NCBI RefSeq assembly: GCF_004023625.1
Contig: NZ_RPDJ01000020.1
Span: forward strand, 179,155-243,154
Direction: 5' to 3'
Origin: Streptomyces cavernae
Lineage (GTDB): Bacteria; Actinomycetota; Actinomycetes; Streptomycetales; Streptomycetaceae
Length of the DNA: 64,000 nucleotides
Positions 1 to 7,875 of this stretch are shown in pieces. The number at the start of each line of letters is the position of its first letter. Position 1 is the stretch's first letter. The notes under the pieces are model-generated. The model worked only from the letters and a program-made list of their open reading frames with translations, was not told the origin of the DNA and ran no database searches. The translations under genes and the position numbers were made by a program.

Positions 1-174
1 GATCGTGTCCGCGCCGACCACGTCATCAACGACATGCGAGAGCGTCGCGTCCTCATCAGTGGCACCGGGGAAGCAGTCAATGTGCTCAAGATCCGACCGC
101 CGCTGGCCTTCGACTCGGCCGACGTGACGCGATTCCTCGAGACCTTCGCGGAGATCGCCGAGTTGCGCCTGTAG
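1..174 (+). CDS. Class III aminotransferase, C-terminal end (partial)
   Basis: The reading frame is open from the first base and stops at the TAG at 172-174, giving the last 57 residues of a protein that begins outside the window. The tail reads VLISGTGEAVNVLKIRPPL, which matches the usual C-terminus of PLP-dependent class III aminotransferases (AGXT2-like and 4-aminobutyrate aminotransferase-like) just before the final helices. The PLP lysine and the substrate-binding part are not visible, so substrate cannot be judged from this piece. A kinase-fold gene follows after only 27 bp in the same direction, which suggests co-transcription and a shared pathway. Confidence 0.8.
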   Translation, partial: DRVRADHVINDMRERRVLISGTGEAVNVLKIRPPLAFDSADVTRFLETFAEIAELRL

Positions 175-201
175 CAGGCCGAAAGCCGAAGGGACCGAAC
201 G

Positions 202-1281
202 GTGAACACCTCGCCCCCCGCACGTATCGCCCAGCAGTTGTTCGAGGAGAGCGGCCTGGCATCGTCCCACGAGCCCATCGAGACGAACGTGGTGGACGCC
301 CTCCTCGCCCGGCACTACCGGCTGAGCGGCCATCTCGAGCGGCTGGCAACCGAGAAGGACGACACGTTCCGGCTGCGGACCGGCACAGCCGACCATCTCG
401 TCAAGGTTTCCACGCCCGACGAGGCGGTATCCGTCGTAGCTCTGCAAACGGCTGTGATGCGCCACCTCGAAACCGAAGCTCCTCATCTCCCCGTCCAGCG
501 GGTCAAGGAGACCACCGAAGGCGGCGACAACGTACCGATCGAGACGAAAAACGGCGGAGTTCGAGTCCTGCGCGTCTTCGACTTCGTCGAAGGTGCCGTC
601 CTGGCGCGGACGAACCCCGATCCCCACCAGCTCGCCAAGGCCGGGCAGATGCTCGGGCGAGTGGATCTGGCTCTGCGGTCATTCAGGCATCCAGCGGACG
701 AGCGGCGCCTTGTGTGGGACCTTCGACACTTCGACCAGCTGCGGGAGCTCATCGAGTACGCGCCCAGCGCCGCGCACCGTCGGCTGGCACGGGAAGTGTT
801 CCGCCTCTTCCACGAGGCCGTTGTTCCGAGGCTGGGTGATCTCGAGACCCAGGTGATCCATGGTGACTACAGCCCCTACAACGTGCTGGTGGATCCGCGG
901 ACGGACAGCTTCGTCACAGGAGTGATCGACTTCGGTGACAGCATGCGCAGTGCTTTGATCTTCGATCCCGCTGTGTCTGTCGCGAACCTTCTCGGCCGGA
1001 CACCGCGGGATCCCTGGGGTGAGGCATGCAGCTTCGTCGCGGGATACGAGCGGGCCCGGCCGATCAAGGACACCGAACTCCCGCTCCTGCCTGTCGCCGC
1101 ACTGGCACGCCTCACACTTCGCGCGCTGGTCACCCATTGGCGCGCGGAACGAGTGCCGGAGCGTCGCGACTACCTGCTCGAGCACGCCAGAGACGACTGG
1201 GTCAACGTGGAGCGGGCCATGGCCGTCGCCACGGAGGAGGTCGTGGCCCGCTTGCTGAGCACCCGCCATGACACGCCTTGA
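202..1281 (+). CDS. Aminoglycoside-phosphotransferase-fold kinase (hydroxylysine kinase-like)
   Basis: This 359-residue protein starts at GTG 202, 27 bp after the aminotransferase stop. The APH signature is clear in the C-terminal half: VIHGDYSPYNVLVD gives the HGDxxxxN catalytic loop, and GVIDFGDS gives the metal-binding DFG-like motif about 20 residues later. The protein is probably an ATP-dependent small-molecule kinase. Homologues paired with or fused to class III aminotransferases include the hydroxylysine kinase group, so phosphorylation of a hydroxylated amino acid or amine is a reasonable guess. The family annotation is firm; the substrate is inference. True aminoglycoside resistance is unlikely given this context. 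Confidence 0.8.
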   Translation: MNTSPPARIAQQLFEESGLASSHEPIETNVVDALLARHYRLSGHLERLATEKDDTFRLRTGTADHLVKVSTPDEAVSVVALQTAVMRHLETEAPHLPVQRVKETTEGGDNVPIETKNGGVRVLRVFDFVEGAVLARTNPDPHQLAKAGQMLGRVDLALRSFRHPADERRLVWDLRHFDQLRELIEYAPSAAHRRLAREVFRLFHEAVVPRLGDLETQVIHGDYSPYNVLVDPRTDSFVTGVIDFGDSMRSALIFDPAVSVANLLGRTPRDPWGEACSFVAGYERARPIKDTELPLLPVAALARLTLRALVTHWRAERVPERRDYLLEHARDDWVNVERAMAVATEEVVARLLSTRHDTP

Positions 1282-1449
1282 GCGGCGCCAACGAGGCGAC
1301 ACTCGTCGGCGTCCGACACGGCCGACCTGGCCTCACTCGACGAGATCGTCACCCCGGCGACCGCGACTTCGCCGACGCCGAAGGGCAGTTCGGCAGGTCA
1401 GGCAGAGACCACTGGTTCGGGCTGCGCATGGTCTCGCTAAGGTCATGAG

Positions 1450-2622
1450 GTGAGCAGCATCAACCCCACACCACGCGACTACAACAAGGCAAGGGTCCTT
1501 GACGTTGTTCTCTCCCATGCGCCGTTGACCCGGAACAAGCTCATCGAGCTCACGGGGTTGAGCAAGGCGACGGTGTCGCGGGCCGTGGAGGAACTGCGCT
1601 CCGACGGGTTCGTCGTGGACGGGGGCGTCGACGCCGTCGCCGGGCGTGGCCGTCCGTCGACGTACCTTGATGTGCCCGAGACGGCCGGACATGTCGTGGG
1701 GGTCGGCTTCGGCGCCGTGACCACCGGCGTGCTGGTGACCGACCTACGCGGCCGTGAGCTCGGGCACGTGATCCTTCCGACGGTCGAGCACCACGACGTC
1801 CCCGCCGCCGGCCGGTGGCTGGTCGACCTGATCGCGCAGACCAGCGCATCCGCACGAGGGCCACTGCGCCAGGTCGTCGTGGCACTGCCCGCCCATGTCC
1901 GCGACGGCGCCGAGATCTTTCGGCCTGCCGATGCGATGAAAATCTTCTCCGGCAGAGACCTCCACCGAACCGTCGAAAAGCTCGTCGATGCCCCAGTGAC
2001 CTTCGACAGTGACGCGAACGCGTCCTTGCTCCAGGTGCTCACGGACGACGCGAGCATCCATGACGCTGCCCTGTTCAGCGTCAGCAGCACCCTGAGTTTC
2101 GCCACCTGCGGGGACCAGGGACTGGCTCGGGGACGTACTCCTGCGTTCGGCGACATCGGTTCCCTCCCCTCGGGGATCGACGACCGCACCCTCAACGGGC
2201 TGCTGAGCACCGCGGGTCTTGTGAAGCTCGCTCGTGAACACGGACTGGACATCGAACGCGTCGAGGACCTGTGGCTGGCACCTCAGGAGCATCGAGCCCA
2301 TGCGGAGACACTCAAGGCGTTCACGACGGCGGTCACGACCGCCGTGAGCATCGTCGCCGTGACACTCGATCCCGAATCCGTCTACTTCGTCGGCCGGTTG
2401 CGCCCCTTGGTGGACCAGGTGCTCCCCGAGGTACGCAATCGACTCGAACAGACCTTGCCGGCCATCCCCCGGATCACCGCCGTCTCCCAGGTGCTGGGAC
2501 TCTCGGTGGCACGCGGCGCGGTGCACGCCTGCCTGGCAATGACCCACAACCGCCTCCGGGACGCGCTGCTCAAGGCACGCAGTCAGGGACCGCGGCAGGA
2601 GCAAGCTGCGCCGGCGTTCTGA
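1450..2622 (+). CDS. ROK-family transcriptional regulator, degenerate kinase domain
   Basis: This 390-residue protein starts at GTG 1450. Residues about 10-60 form a winged helix-turn-helix (LTRNKLIELTGLSKATVSRAVEELRS is its start), followed by an actin-like ROK domain from about residue 75. ROK repressors that bind sugars usually keep a CxCGxxGCxE zinc motif and a GNDANAAA motif. Here only a weak FDSDANASLL remains, and the zinc-ligand cysteines are absent (the region reads SFATCGDQGLARGRT). It is therefore probably a regulator with a divergent effector pocket and no kinase activity. It follows the kinase gene by 168 bp on the same strand and could regulate that pair, but no operator was identified. 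Confidence 0.8.
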   Translation: MSSINPTPRDYNKARVLDVVLSHAPLTRNKLIELTGLSKATVSRAVEELRSDGFVVDGGVDAVAGRGRPSTYLDVPETAGHVVGVGFGAVTTGVLVTDLRGRELGHVILPTVEHHDVPAAGRWLVDLIAQTSASARGPLRQVVVALPAHVRDGAEIFRPADAMKIFSGRDLHRTVEKLVDAPVTFDSDANASLLQVLTDDASIHDAALFSVSSTLSFATCGDQGLARGRTPAFGDIGSLPSGIDDRTLNGLLSTAGLVKLAREHGLDIERVEDLWLAPQEHRAHAETLKAFTTAVTTAVSIVAVTLDPESVYFVGRLRPLVDQVLPEVRNRLEQTLPAIPRITAVSQVLGLSVARGAVHACLAMTHNRLRDALLKARSQGPRQEQAAPAF

Positions 2623-2827
2623 TGCGGGCGGGACGACAGCGCGGTGCGAGGGTGAGCTGTGGGGTCGCTGCGCCGCACGTGGACGTCGAGTTCGCCGCCG
2701 CAGGTCAGCTTATTGATGTCCCGGGCAGCTGACTGGTCGCGGGGGCATGAACGGCGATCTTGTTGCCCGTGCTGATTCTGTGCTGAGCTTCGACCTGTTG
2801 GACCTGAGGGCGGCCAGGTACTGAGGG

Positions 2828-3037
2828 TCAGGACCTGAGATAGGGGCGGTGCCAGACACGCCGTGTCACGATGGCGTAGGCCTCCTGCTCGAACCGGTCG
2901 GCCTGCTCGGGGGTGAGGTTGTCCTCGGCCGCCGCACGCGCCTCATGGGCGAGCATCCGGGCTTCCTGCTCGTCGCGGCGTACCGGCAGCCCCAGGTGAT
3001 GGGCGATCCTGCGGATGGTGTGCGGGTTCTCGGTCAT
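2828..3037 (-). CDS. Small conserved-looking hypothetical protein (69 aa)
   Basis: The frame starts at ATG 3037 and ends at TGA 2828. Codon use is typical of the neighbourhood, with almost every third position G or C, which is why I treat it as real rather than a shadow of the long plus-strand frame through the same bases. The product is short, acidic-basic and helical in character, with no signal peptide, membrane segment or motif I recognise. It is divergent from xseA, whose start lies 160 bp away. Function unknown. Confidence 0.6.
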   Translation of the reverse strand: MTENPHTIRRIAHHLGLPVRRDEQEARMLAHEARAAAEDNLTPEQADRFEQEAYAIVTRRVWHRPYLRS

Positions 3038-3196
3038 TCTCGATCACTTCTTCGCGGGCTGCCCCTGTCGTCCTTCGGGGTGCCCCCGCGTCCAGCATGC
3101 ACCCGCGGCACGGTCCCCGGGCCCGCCGACGCCCGATACCTGCCGGCCCGCGCGAGCGCCGGGCCGCTGTCGGTGGCGACCACTACCCTCGGGCGC

Positions 3197-4405
3197 ATGG
3201 CTCTCAACACGTCCGCTGAAGCCCCGCTGCCGGTCGGGGAGGTGTCGCGGCTCATCGGGGGATGGATCGACCGGCTCGGTGCCGTCTGGGTGGAGGGGCA
3301 GATCACCCAGTTGTCGCGCCGGCCGGGGGCGGGCGTCGTCTTCATGACGCTGCGCGATCCCTCACAGGACATCTCGCTGAGCGTGACCTGCTACCGGCAG
3401 GTGTTCGACGCGGTCGCCGACGTGGTGAGCGAGGGCGCGCGGGTCGTCGTGCGCGCCAAGCCGGAGTGGTACGCGCCGCGGGGGCAGCTGTCGCTGCGGG
3501 CCGCCGAGATAAGGCCGGTGGGGATCGGTGAACTGCTCGCCCGGCTGGAGCTGCTGAAGAAGTCCCTGGCCGCGGAGGGGCTGTTCTCCCCGGAGCGGAA
3601 GAAGCCGTTGCCCTTTCTGCCGCAGCTCGTGGGGCTGGTCTGCGGGCGCGCCTCGGCGGCCGAGCGGGATGTGCTGGAGAACGCCAGGCACCGCTGGCCC
3701 GCCGTCCGTTTCGAGGTGCGCAACGTCGCCGTCCAGGGCGTGCACGCGGTGCCACAGGTGGTCCAGGCGGTGAAGGAGCTGGACGCGCTCGACGAGGTGG
3801 ACGTGATCATCGTGGCGCGGGGCGGTGGCAGCGTCGAGGACCTGCTTCCGTTCTCGGACGAGCAGCTCGTGCGGACCGTGTCCGCGTGCCGTACGCCCGT
3901 CGTCTCGGCCATCGGCCACGAGCCGGACAACCCGCTGCTGGACTACGTGGCCGATCTGCGGGCCTCCACCCCGACCGACGCCGCCAAGAAGGTCGTGCCG
4001 GACGTGGGCGAGGAGCTGGAGCGGGTGCGGGTGCTGCGGGACCGGGCGCGGCGCTGTGTCCGGGCCTTGGTCGAGCGGGAGGAGCGGGGACTCGCGAACG
4101 CGCTGGCCAGGCCCTCGATACAGGACCCGCACCGGATGATCGAGGAGCGGGCGGACCAGGTCACCGCGCTGCTCGACCGGGGCCGGCGCACGCTGGGCCA
4201 TCTCCTCGACCGAGCCGTGTCGGAGCTGACGCACACGCACGCGCGGGTGGTGGCCCTGTCCCCCGCCGCGACCCTGCAGCGCGGGTACGCGGTGCTGCAG
4301 AGGTCCGACGGGCACGTGGTCCGCGACCCGGCCGAGGTGGCGGACGGGGAAGCGTTGCGGGCACGGGTGGCCGAGGGTGAGTTCACGGTGCGAGTCGACA
4401 CTTAG
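3197..4405 (+). CDS. xseA: Exodeoxyribonuclease VII large subunit
   Basis: The chosen start is ATG 3197 (402 residues). The frame is open further upstream, but MALNTSAEAPLPVGEVSRLI is where similarity to XseA should begin. An N-terminal OB-fold (about residues 20-115, with WVEGQI and the FMTLRDP strand) binds single-stranded DNA. The catalytic domain carries the conserved ARGGGSVEDLLPFSDE and AIGHEPDNPLLDYVAD motifs, followed by a helical coiled region. With XseB it degrades single-stranded DNA processively into short oligonucleotides during repair. A TACCCT hexamer sits 7 nt before the ATG and no Shine-Dalgarno site is evident, so the message may be leaderless. xseB follows after 9 bp. Confidence 0.95.
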   Translation: MALNTSAEAPLPVGEVSRLIGGWIDRLGAVWVEGQITQLSRRPGAGVVFMTLRDPSQDISLSVTCYRQVFDAVADVVSEGARVVVRAKPEWYAPRGQLSLRAAEIRPVGIGELLARLELLKKSLAAEGLFSPERKKPLPFLPQLVGLVCGRASAAERDVLENARHRWPAVRFEVRNVAVQGVHAVPQVVQAVKELDALDEVDVIIVARGGGSVEDLLPFSDEQLVRTVSACRTPVVSAIGHEPDNPLLDYVADLRASTPTDAAKKVVPDVGEELERVRVLRDRARRCVRALVEREERGLANALARPSIQDPHRMIEERADQVTALLDRGRRTLGHLLDRAVSELTHTHARVVALSPAATLQRGYAVLQRSDGHVVRDPAEVADGEALRARVAEGEFTVRVDT

Positions 4406-4414
4406 GGTGAGGGG

Positions 4415-4663
4415 ATGACCAGCAAGGTGGAGGAAGCGCTCGGGTACGAGCAGGCGCGGGACGAGCTGATCGAGGTGGTGCGTCGCCTGGAGGCGGGCGG
4501 TACGACGCTCGAGGAGTCGCTCGCGCTGTGGGAGCGGGGCGAGGAGCTGGCGAAGGTCTGCCGCACCTGGCTGGAGGGCGCCCGCAAACGACTGGACGCG
4601 GCGCTCGCGGAGGACGACGACGAACCGGGGCCCGGCGAGGACGGGGGCGGGCCCGGCCGGTAG
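4415..4663 (+). CDS. xseB: Exodeoxyribonuclease VII small subunit
   Basis: This 82-residue protein starts at ATG 4415, 9 bp after xseA, so the two are almost certainly one operon. The family pattern is present: GYEQARDELIEVVRRLEAGG, then TTLEESLALWERGEEL and a final helix KVCRTWLEGARKRLDAAL. Several small subunits coat the elongated XseA coiled coil and are needed for activity. The last 18 residues are a glycine- and acid-rich tail (DDDEPGPGEDGGGPGR) beyond the conserved part, as is common in streptomycete XseB. Confidence 0.93.
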   Translation: MTSKVEEALGYEQARDELIEVVRRLEAGGTTLEESLALWERGEELAKVCRTWLEGARKRLDAALAEDDDEPGPGEDGGGPGR

Positions 4664-4845
4664 GGCCGAAGGTCGGCGGCGAGGAGGACGGGGCAGGTCC
4701 GGCCGGTAGAGCCGAGCGGGTAAGGCCGAGGCCGGCGGCGACGATGCGGGAGAGTCCTGCCCCGGTAGGGCTGAGGCCGACCGGAGTCCGTCGCGGGTAG
4801 TCGGCTCGCGGCTGCAGGGCGGAGAAGCTTCAAAACTGGAGCACT

Positions 4846-4864
4846 GTGAAGTGGATCACTTCAC
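4846..4864. promoter_or_regulatory. Perfect inverted repeat, candidate operator
   Basis: The sequence GTGAAGTG-GAT-CACTTCAC is a perfect 8-bp dyad with a 3-bp centre. A looser outer pair, TCAAAAC at 4830-4836 and GTTTTGA at 4869-4875, surrounds it, although its centre is offset by about 2.5 bp. It lies just upstream of the putative promoter of the nitroreductase gene. The arrangement suggests a dimeric repressor or activator site. The regulator is not encoded next to it. Confidence 0.55.
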
Positions 4865-4875
4865 TCCCGTTTTGA

Positions 4876-4904
4876 TTGAACGTTGAACTTCATCGACGTA
4901 CTGT
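4876..4904 (+). promoter_or_regulatory. Candidate housekeeping promoter for the nitroreductase gene
   Basis: TTGAAC at 4876-4881 and TACTGT at 4899-4904 are separated by 17 bp, a good fit to the streptomycete vegetative consensus TTGAC-17/18-TAGAxT. The downstream ATG is at 4979, leaving a leader of about 68 nt. Confidence 0.45.
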
Positions 4905-4978
4905 CGATGTCGCCAGCTGATCCCGGCGTCCACCGGCGCACCACGGGATCCAACGCGAAGACACAGAAGGTTTGTCCC

Positions 4979-5569
4979 ATGTCCCTCGTTCTTGATCCTG
5001 CCGCCCAGGACCTGCTGTTCCGTGAGGCCCGCACCGCCAACACCTTCACCGACGAGCCGGTGACCGACGAGCAGGTGCAGGCCATCTACGACCTCGTCAA
5101 GTACGGACCGACCGCCTTCAACCAGTCGCCGCTGCGGATCACCCTGGTCCGCTCCGCCGAGGCGCGGGAGCGTCTGGTGCAGCACATGGCCGAGGGCAAC
5201 CAGGCGAAGACCGCCACCGCCCCGCTGGTCGCGATCCTCTCCGCGGACAACGAGTTCCACGAGGAGCTTCCCGAGCTCTTCCCGCACTTCCCGCAGGCCA
5301 AGGACGCCTTCTTCGCGGAGCGCCCGTCCCGCGAGAGCGCGGCCGGCCTGAACGCCGCCCTGCAGGCCGCGTACTTCATCATCGGCGTCCGCGCCGCGGG
5401 TCTCGCCGCCGGCCCGATGACCGGCCTGGACTTCGCGGGTGTCCAGAAGGAGTTCCTGGACGACGACCACACCCCGCTGATGGTCGTCAACATCGGCAAG
5501 CCGGGCGAGGACGCCTGGTTCCCGCGCTCCCCGCGCCTGGCGTTCGACCAGGTCGTCACCACGGTCTGA
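4979..5569 (+). CDS. Nitroreductase-family malonic semialdehyde reductase (RutE-like)
   Basis: The chosen start is ATG 4979 (196 residues, the usual RutE length). An upstream in-frame start at 4883 would overlap the promoter elements. The protein begins MSLVLDPAAQDLLFREART and contains the FMN-binding nitroreductase patterns: KYGPTAFNQSPLRI near residue 41 and the AALQAAYFIIGVRAAGLAAGPM helix region. RutE-type enzymes reduce malonic semialdehyde to 3-hydroxypropionate in pyrimidine catabolism, but many members are general NAD(P)H-dependent flavin reductases. No rut genes are adjacent here, so the physiological substrate is uncertain. The gene stands alone, with its own promoter and a terminator downstream. 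Confidence 0.85.
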   Translation: MSLVLDPAAQDLLFREARTANTFTDEPVTDEQVQAIYDLVKYGPTAFNQSPLRITLVRSAEARERLVQHMAEGNQAKTATAPLVAILSADNEFHEELPELFPHFPQAKDAFFAERPSRESAAGLNAALQAAYFIIGVRAAGLAAGPMTGLDFAGVQKEFLDDDHTPLMVVNIGKPGEDAWFPRSPRLAFDQVVTTV

Positions 5570-5663
5570 GCACCCACAGTCCGAGCACCCTGAGTCTGAG
5601 CACCACGGTCCGAGCACCCACGGTCTCCCCGGTCCGAGCACCATGGCCCGGCCCGAGCACCCG
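5568..5663. repeat. Degenerate GAGCACC tandem repeats
   Basis: The heptamer GAGCACC occurs six times in 96 bp at irregular spacing of 14-24 bp, linked by CACRGTCC-like spacers. The array begins at the end of the nitroreductase gene and runs to the terminator. It is non-coding as far as I can see. Confidence 0.6.
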
Positions 5664-5677
5664 GTGCAGAACGGACG

Positions 5678-5704
5678 GAGGCCCCGGCGCAACGCCGGGG
5701 CCTC
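5678..5704. terminator. Bidirectional hairpin terminator
   Basis: A perfect 12-bp GC-rich stem (GAGGCCCCGGCG and its complement) with a CAA loop lies between the convergent nitroreductase and DUF4245 genes. There is no strong U tract, as is common in Streptomyces. Confidence 0.8.
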
Positions 5705-5730
5705 GCTCGTGTGCACGGTGCACGGACCAC

Positions 5731-6249
5731 TCAGGACGTCCGCAGCGCCTTCGCCATCGCCGTCAGCCGCTCGAAGGACGCCGTGCCCGTCACCACCGTC
5801 GTGGACCCCTCGTCCTTCAGGACCAGGGCGTCGTACTTCTCACCCTCGTAGCGCTGCCACGTCCGGCCACCGATCTGCTCGGTGCCCTTGGTCTCCGTGG
5901 CACCCTGGCTCGCCTCGTCGATGAACCGGGCGGGCTTCTGGGTGGACTGCTCGATCGCCACGTACTCACCGTCCGGGTCGTGGAAACCGAGGTGCCAGCG
6001 GTCGGACTCGGCGCCCTGGAAGCGCACCGAGGTCGCCTTCCACGCCGAAGGGAGACCCTCGGGCGCGGCCACCGGGTAGGCCGCCGCACGGCGCGCCGTG
6101 AGCAGCTCGATCCGGTAGTCCACCCGCTTCACGGGAGGCTGCGAGTCGTCGTGAGGAATGAACATGTAGATGAACCCCACGACGAGTCCGATCACCGCCA
6201 GAGAGATGATCATGTCCCGGACCGACTGGAAGCCTTTGGTACCTGCCAC
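5731..6249 (-). CDS. DUF4245 membrane-anchored protein
   Basis: This 172-residue protein starts at GTG 6249. One membrane segment lies at about residues 12-30 (MIISLAVIGLVVGFIYMFI), followed by an extracytoplasmic domain with RVDYRIELLTARRAAAYPV and the VAIEQS strand typical of DUF4245, an actinobacterial family of unknown function. The intergenic space to the divergent glpX gene is 126 bp and must hold both promoters. Pairing of DUF4245 with glpX is common in streptomycetes, from memory. Function unknown. Confidence 0.85.
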   Translation of the reverse strand: MAGTKGFQSVRDMIISLAVIGLVVGFIYMFIPHDDSQPPVKRVDYRIELLTARRAAAYPVAAPEGLPSAWKATSVRFQGAESDRWHLGFHDPDGEYVAIEQSTQKPARFIDEASQGATETKGTEQIGGRTWQRYEGEKYDALVLKDEGSTTVVTGTASFERLTAMAKALRTS

Positions 6250-6375
6250 GCCCCTATCGTCGCAGGTGCACTGGCCTGCTCATCCGTGGGGCCCCCTGCT
6301 CATTTTGTCGGACTGACGATAGAGTCGGCCGCAGACCCTCATCCGGCCGTCGTCGTATCAGAAAGGTGCGCTCCG

Positions 6376-7407
6376 ATGACCGAGCACCATCTCCCCTCCG
6401 AACTCGAGGTCCCTTCCGAGGCTCCCGACCGCAACCTCGCCCTCGAGCTGGTCCGGGTCACCGAAGCGGCCGCGATGGCCGCCGGTCGCTGGGTGGGCCG
6501 CGGGGACAAGAACGGCGCCGACGGCGCCGCCGTACGTGCCATGCGGACCCTCGTCAGCACCGTGTCGATGAACGGCGTCGTGGTCATCGGGGAGGGCGAG
6601 AAGGACGAGGCCCCGATGCTCTTCAACGGTGAGCGCGTCGGCGACGGCACCGGGCCGGAGTGCGACATTGCCGTCGACCCGATCGACGGCACCACCCTGA
6701 CCGCCAAGGGCATGACGAACGCGATCGCCGTGCTGGCCGCCGCCGACCGCGGCACCATGTTCGACCCGTCCGCGGTCTTCTACATGGACAAGCTGGTCAC
6801 CGGCCCCGAGGCCGCGGACTTCGTGGACATCAACGCGCCCATCTCGGTGAACATCCGCCGGGTCGCCAAGGCGAAGAACTCCTCCCCCGAGGACGTCACG
6901 GTCGTCATTCTCGACCGGCCGCGCCACGAGGGTGTCATCAAGGAGATCCGGGAGACGGGTGCCCGGATCAAGCTGATCTCGGACGGCGACGTCGCGGGCT
7001 CGATCCTGGCGCTGCGCGAGGGCACCGGCATCGACCTGCTGCTCGGCGTCGGCGGCACCCCGGAGGGCATCATCTCGGCCTGTGCCGTGAAGTGCCTGGG
7101 CGGCACCATCCAGGGCAAGCTGTGGCCGCAGGACGACGCGGAGAAGCAGCGCGCCATCGACGCCGGACACGACCTCGACCGGGTGCTGTACACCGACGAC
7201 CTGGTCTCCGGCGAGAACGTCTTCTTCGTGGCCACCGGCATCACCGACGGCGAACTGCTGCGCGGGGTGCGGTACCGCGCCGAGACGGCCACGACCGACT
7301 CCATCGTGATGCGTTCCAAGTCCGGCACGGTCCGGCGCATCGAATCCGTGCACCGGCTGTCGAAGCTGCGCGCGTACAGCACGATCGACTTCGAGCGCGC
7401 CAAGTAG
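6376..7407 (+). CDS. glpX: Class II fructose-1,6-bisphosphatase
   Basis: The chosen start is ATG 6376 (343 residues, normal for GlpX). The frame is open upstream, but those bases antisense the DUF4245 gene. Diagnostic motifs are IGEGEKDEAPM at residues 71-81 and AVDPIDGTTLTAKG at 99-112, which form the metal-dependent Li+-sensitive phosphatase active site. The enzyme removes the 1-phosphate of fructose-1,6-bisphosphate in gluconeogenesis and acts in the cytoplasm. It is the single FBPase type normally found in actinomycetes. The gene has its own strong terminator. Confidence 0.95.
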   Translation: MTEHHLPSELEVPSEAPDRNLALELVRVTEAAAMAAGRWVGRGDKNGADGAAVRAMRTLVSTVSMNGVVVIGEGEKDEAPMLFNGERVGDGTGPECDIAVDPIDGTTLTAKGMTNAIAVLAAADRGTMFDPSAVFYMDKLVTGPEAADFVDINAPISVNIRRVAKAKNSSPEDVTVVILDRPRHEGVIKEIRETGARIKLISDGDVAGSILALREGTGIDLLLGVGGTPEGIISACAVKCLGGTIQGKLWPQDDAEKQRAIDAGHDLDRVLYTDDLVSGENVFFVATGITDGELLRGVRYRAETATTDSIVMRSKSGTVRRIESVHRLSKLRAYSTIDFERAK

Positions 7408-7455
7408 CAAGCACGCCGAGCGGTCCCGCCGGTCAGACGGTGCCGCCGGTCAGCG

Positions 7456-7489
7456 AAAGGGCGCCCCCTGTACGGAGGGGGCGCCCTTT
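7456..7489 (+). terminator. glpX terminator hairpin
   Basis: A 13-bp perfect stem (AAAGGGCGCCCCC and its complement) encloses an 8-nt loop and ends in TTT. It lies 48 bp after the glpX stop and has the A-stem-T form of an intrinsic terminator. Confidence 0.85.
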
Positions 7490-7535
7490 GCGTAAGGCCG
7501 CGTATCGGCGCGTGGTCGCCCATGTGAGCTCGCAT

Positions 7536-7590
7536 CCGCGTGGGCACGCGATCAGCGCGTGGGCACGCGTATCAGCGCGTGTGCGCGCGT
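7536..7590. repeat. Short degenerate tandem repeat
   Basis: The unit GCGTGGGCACGCGATCA is followed directly by a near copy with an extra T, then by a decayed GCGTGTGCGCGCG copy. The period is about 20 bp. Nothing else was recognised between the glpX terminator and the mobile element at 7652. Confidence 0.5.
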
Positions 7591-7651
7591 AGCTCGCGTG
7601 CGCGTGAGCATACGGACCGACCGGTACCGCCGGCGGCACCGCGGACGGGAA

Positions 7652-7875
7652 CTAGTGCCGCAACAGGCAACGTTCGCCCCGTCGCGTCGCCCGGCACTCC
7701 CCCAAGCTCTTCGAGCAGGGGGACCCCCACTCGCCGCACCGGCCGAAAGCCCAAGTACATCCAGTACGAGGACTTCCGGCCGGCACTCCCCCAAGCTCTT
7801 CGAGCAGGGGGTACCCCCAGAGCACGCACCGGACGCCGCTCCTTACCGGGCGCACGTTGCCTGCTGCGGCACTAG
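7652..7875. mobile_element. MITE-like element with 28-bp terminal inverted repeats, flanked by CTAG
   Basis: The left end begins CTAGTGCCGCAACAGGC and the right end, read inwards on the other strand, begins CTAGTGCCGCAGCAGGC. Over 28 bp the two ends match at 26 positions. The 224-bp element has no coding capacity. Inside it are two copies of a CTCCCCCAAGCTCTTCGAGC block followed by GGGGG(T)ACCCCC, separated by a segment including TACATCCAGTACGAGG. CTAG termini and small size suggest a non-autonomous element mobilised by an IS630/Tc1-type (TA target inside CTAG) or IS5-type (CTAG target) transposase. The right CTAG contains the TAG stop codon of the WhiB-like gene. Confidence 0.75.

Larger units (their letters stand above)
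4664..4978. other. Intergenic stretch with imperfect repeats and a promoter region
   Basis: These 315 bp hold no convincing gene. The first 140 bp are low-complexity, with repeated GGCCGGTAGRGCCGA-like blocks that look like decayed extensions of the xseB tail. From 4830 onward the composition becomes AT-richer and carries the operator/promoter elements for the nitroreductase gene. Confidence 0.5.
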
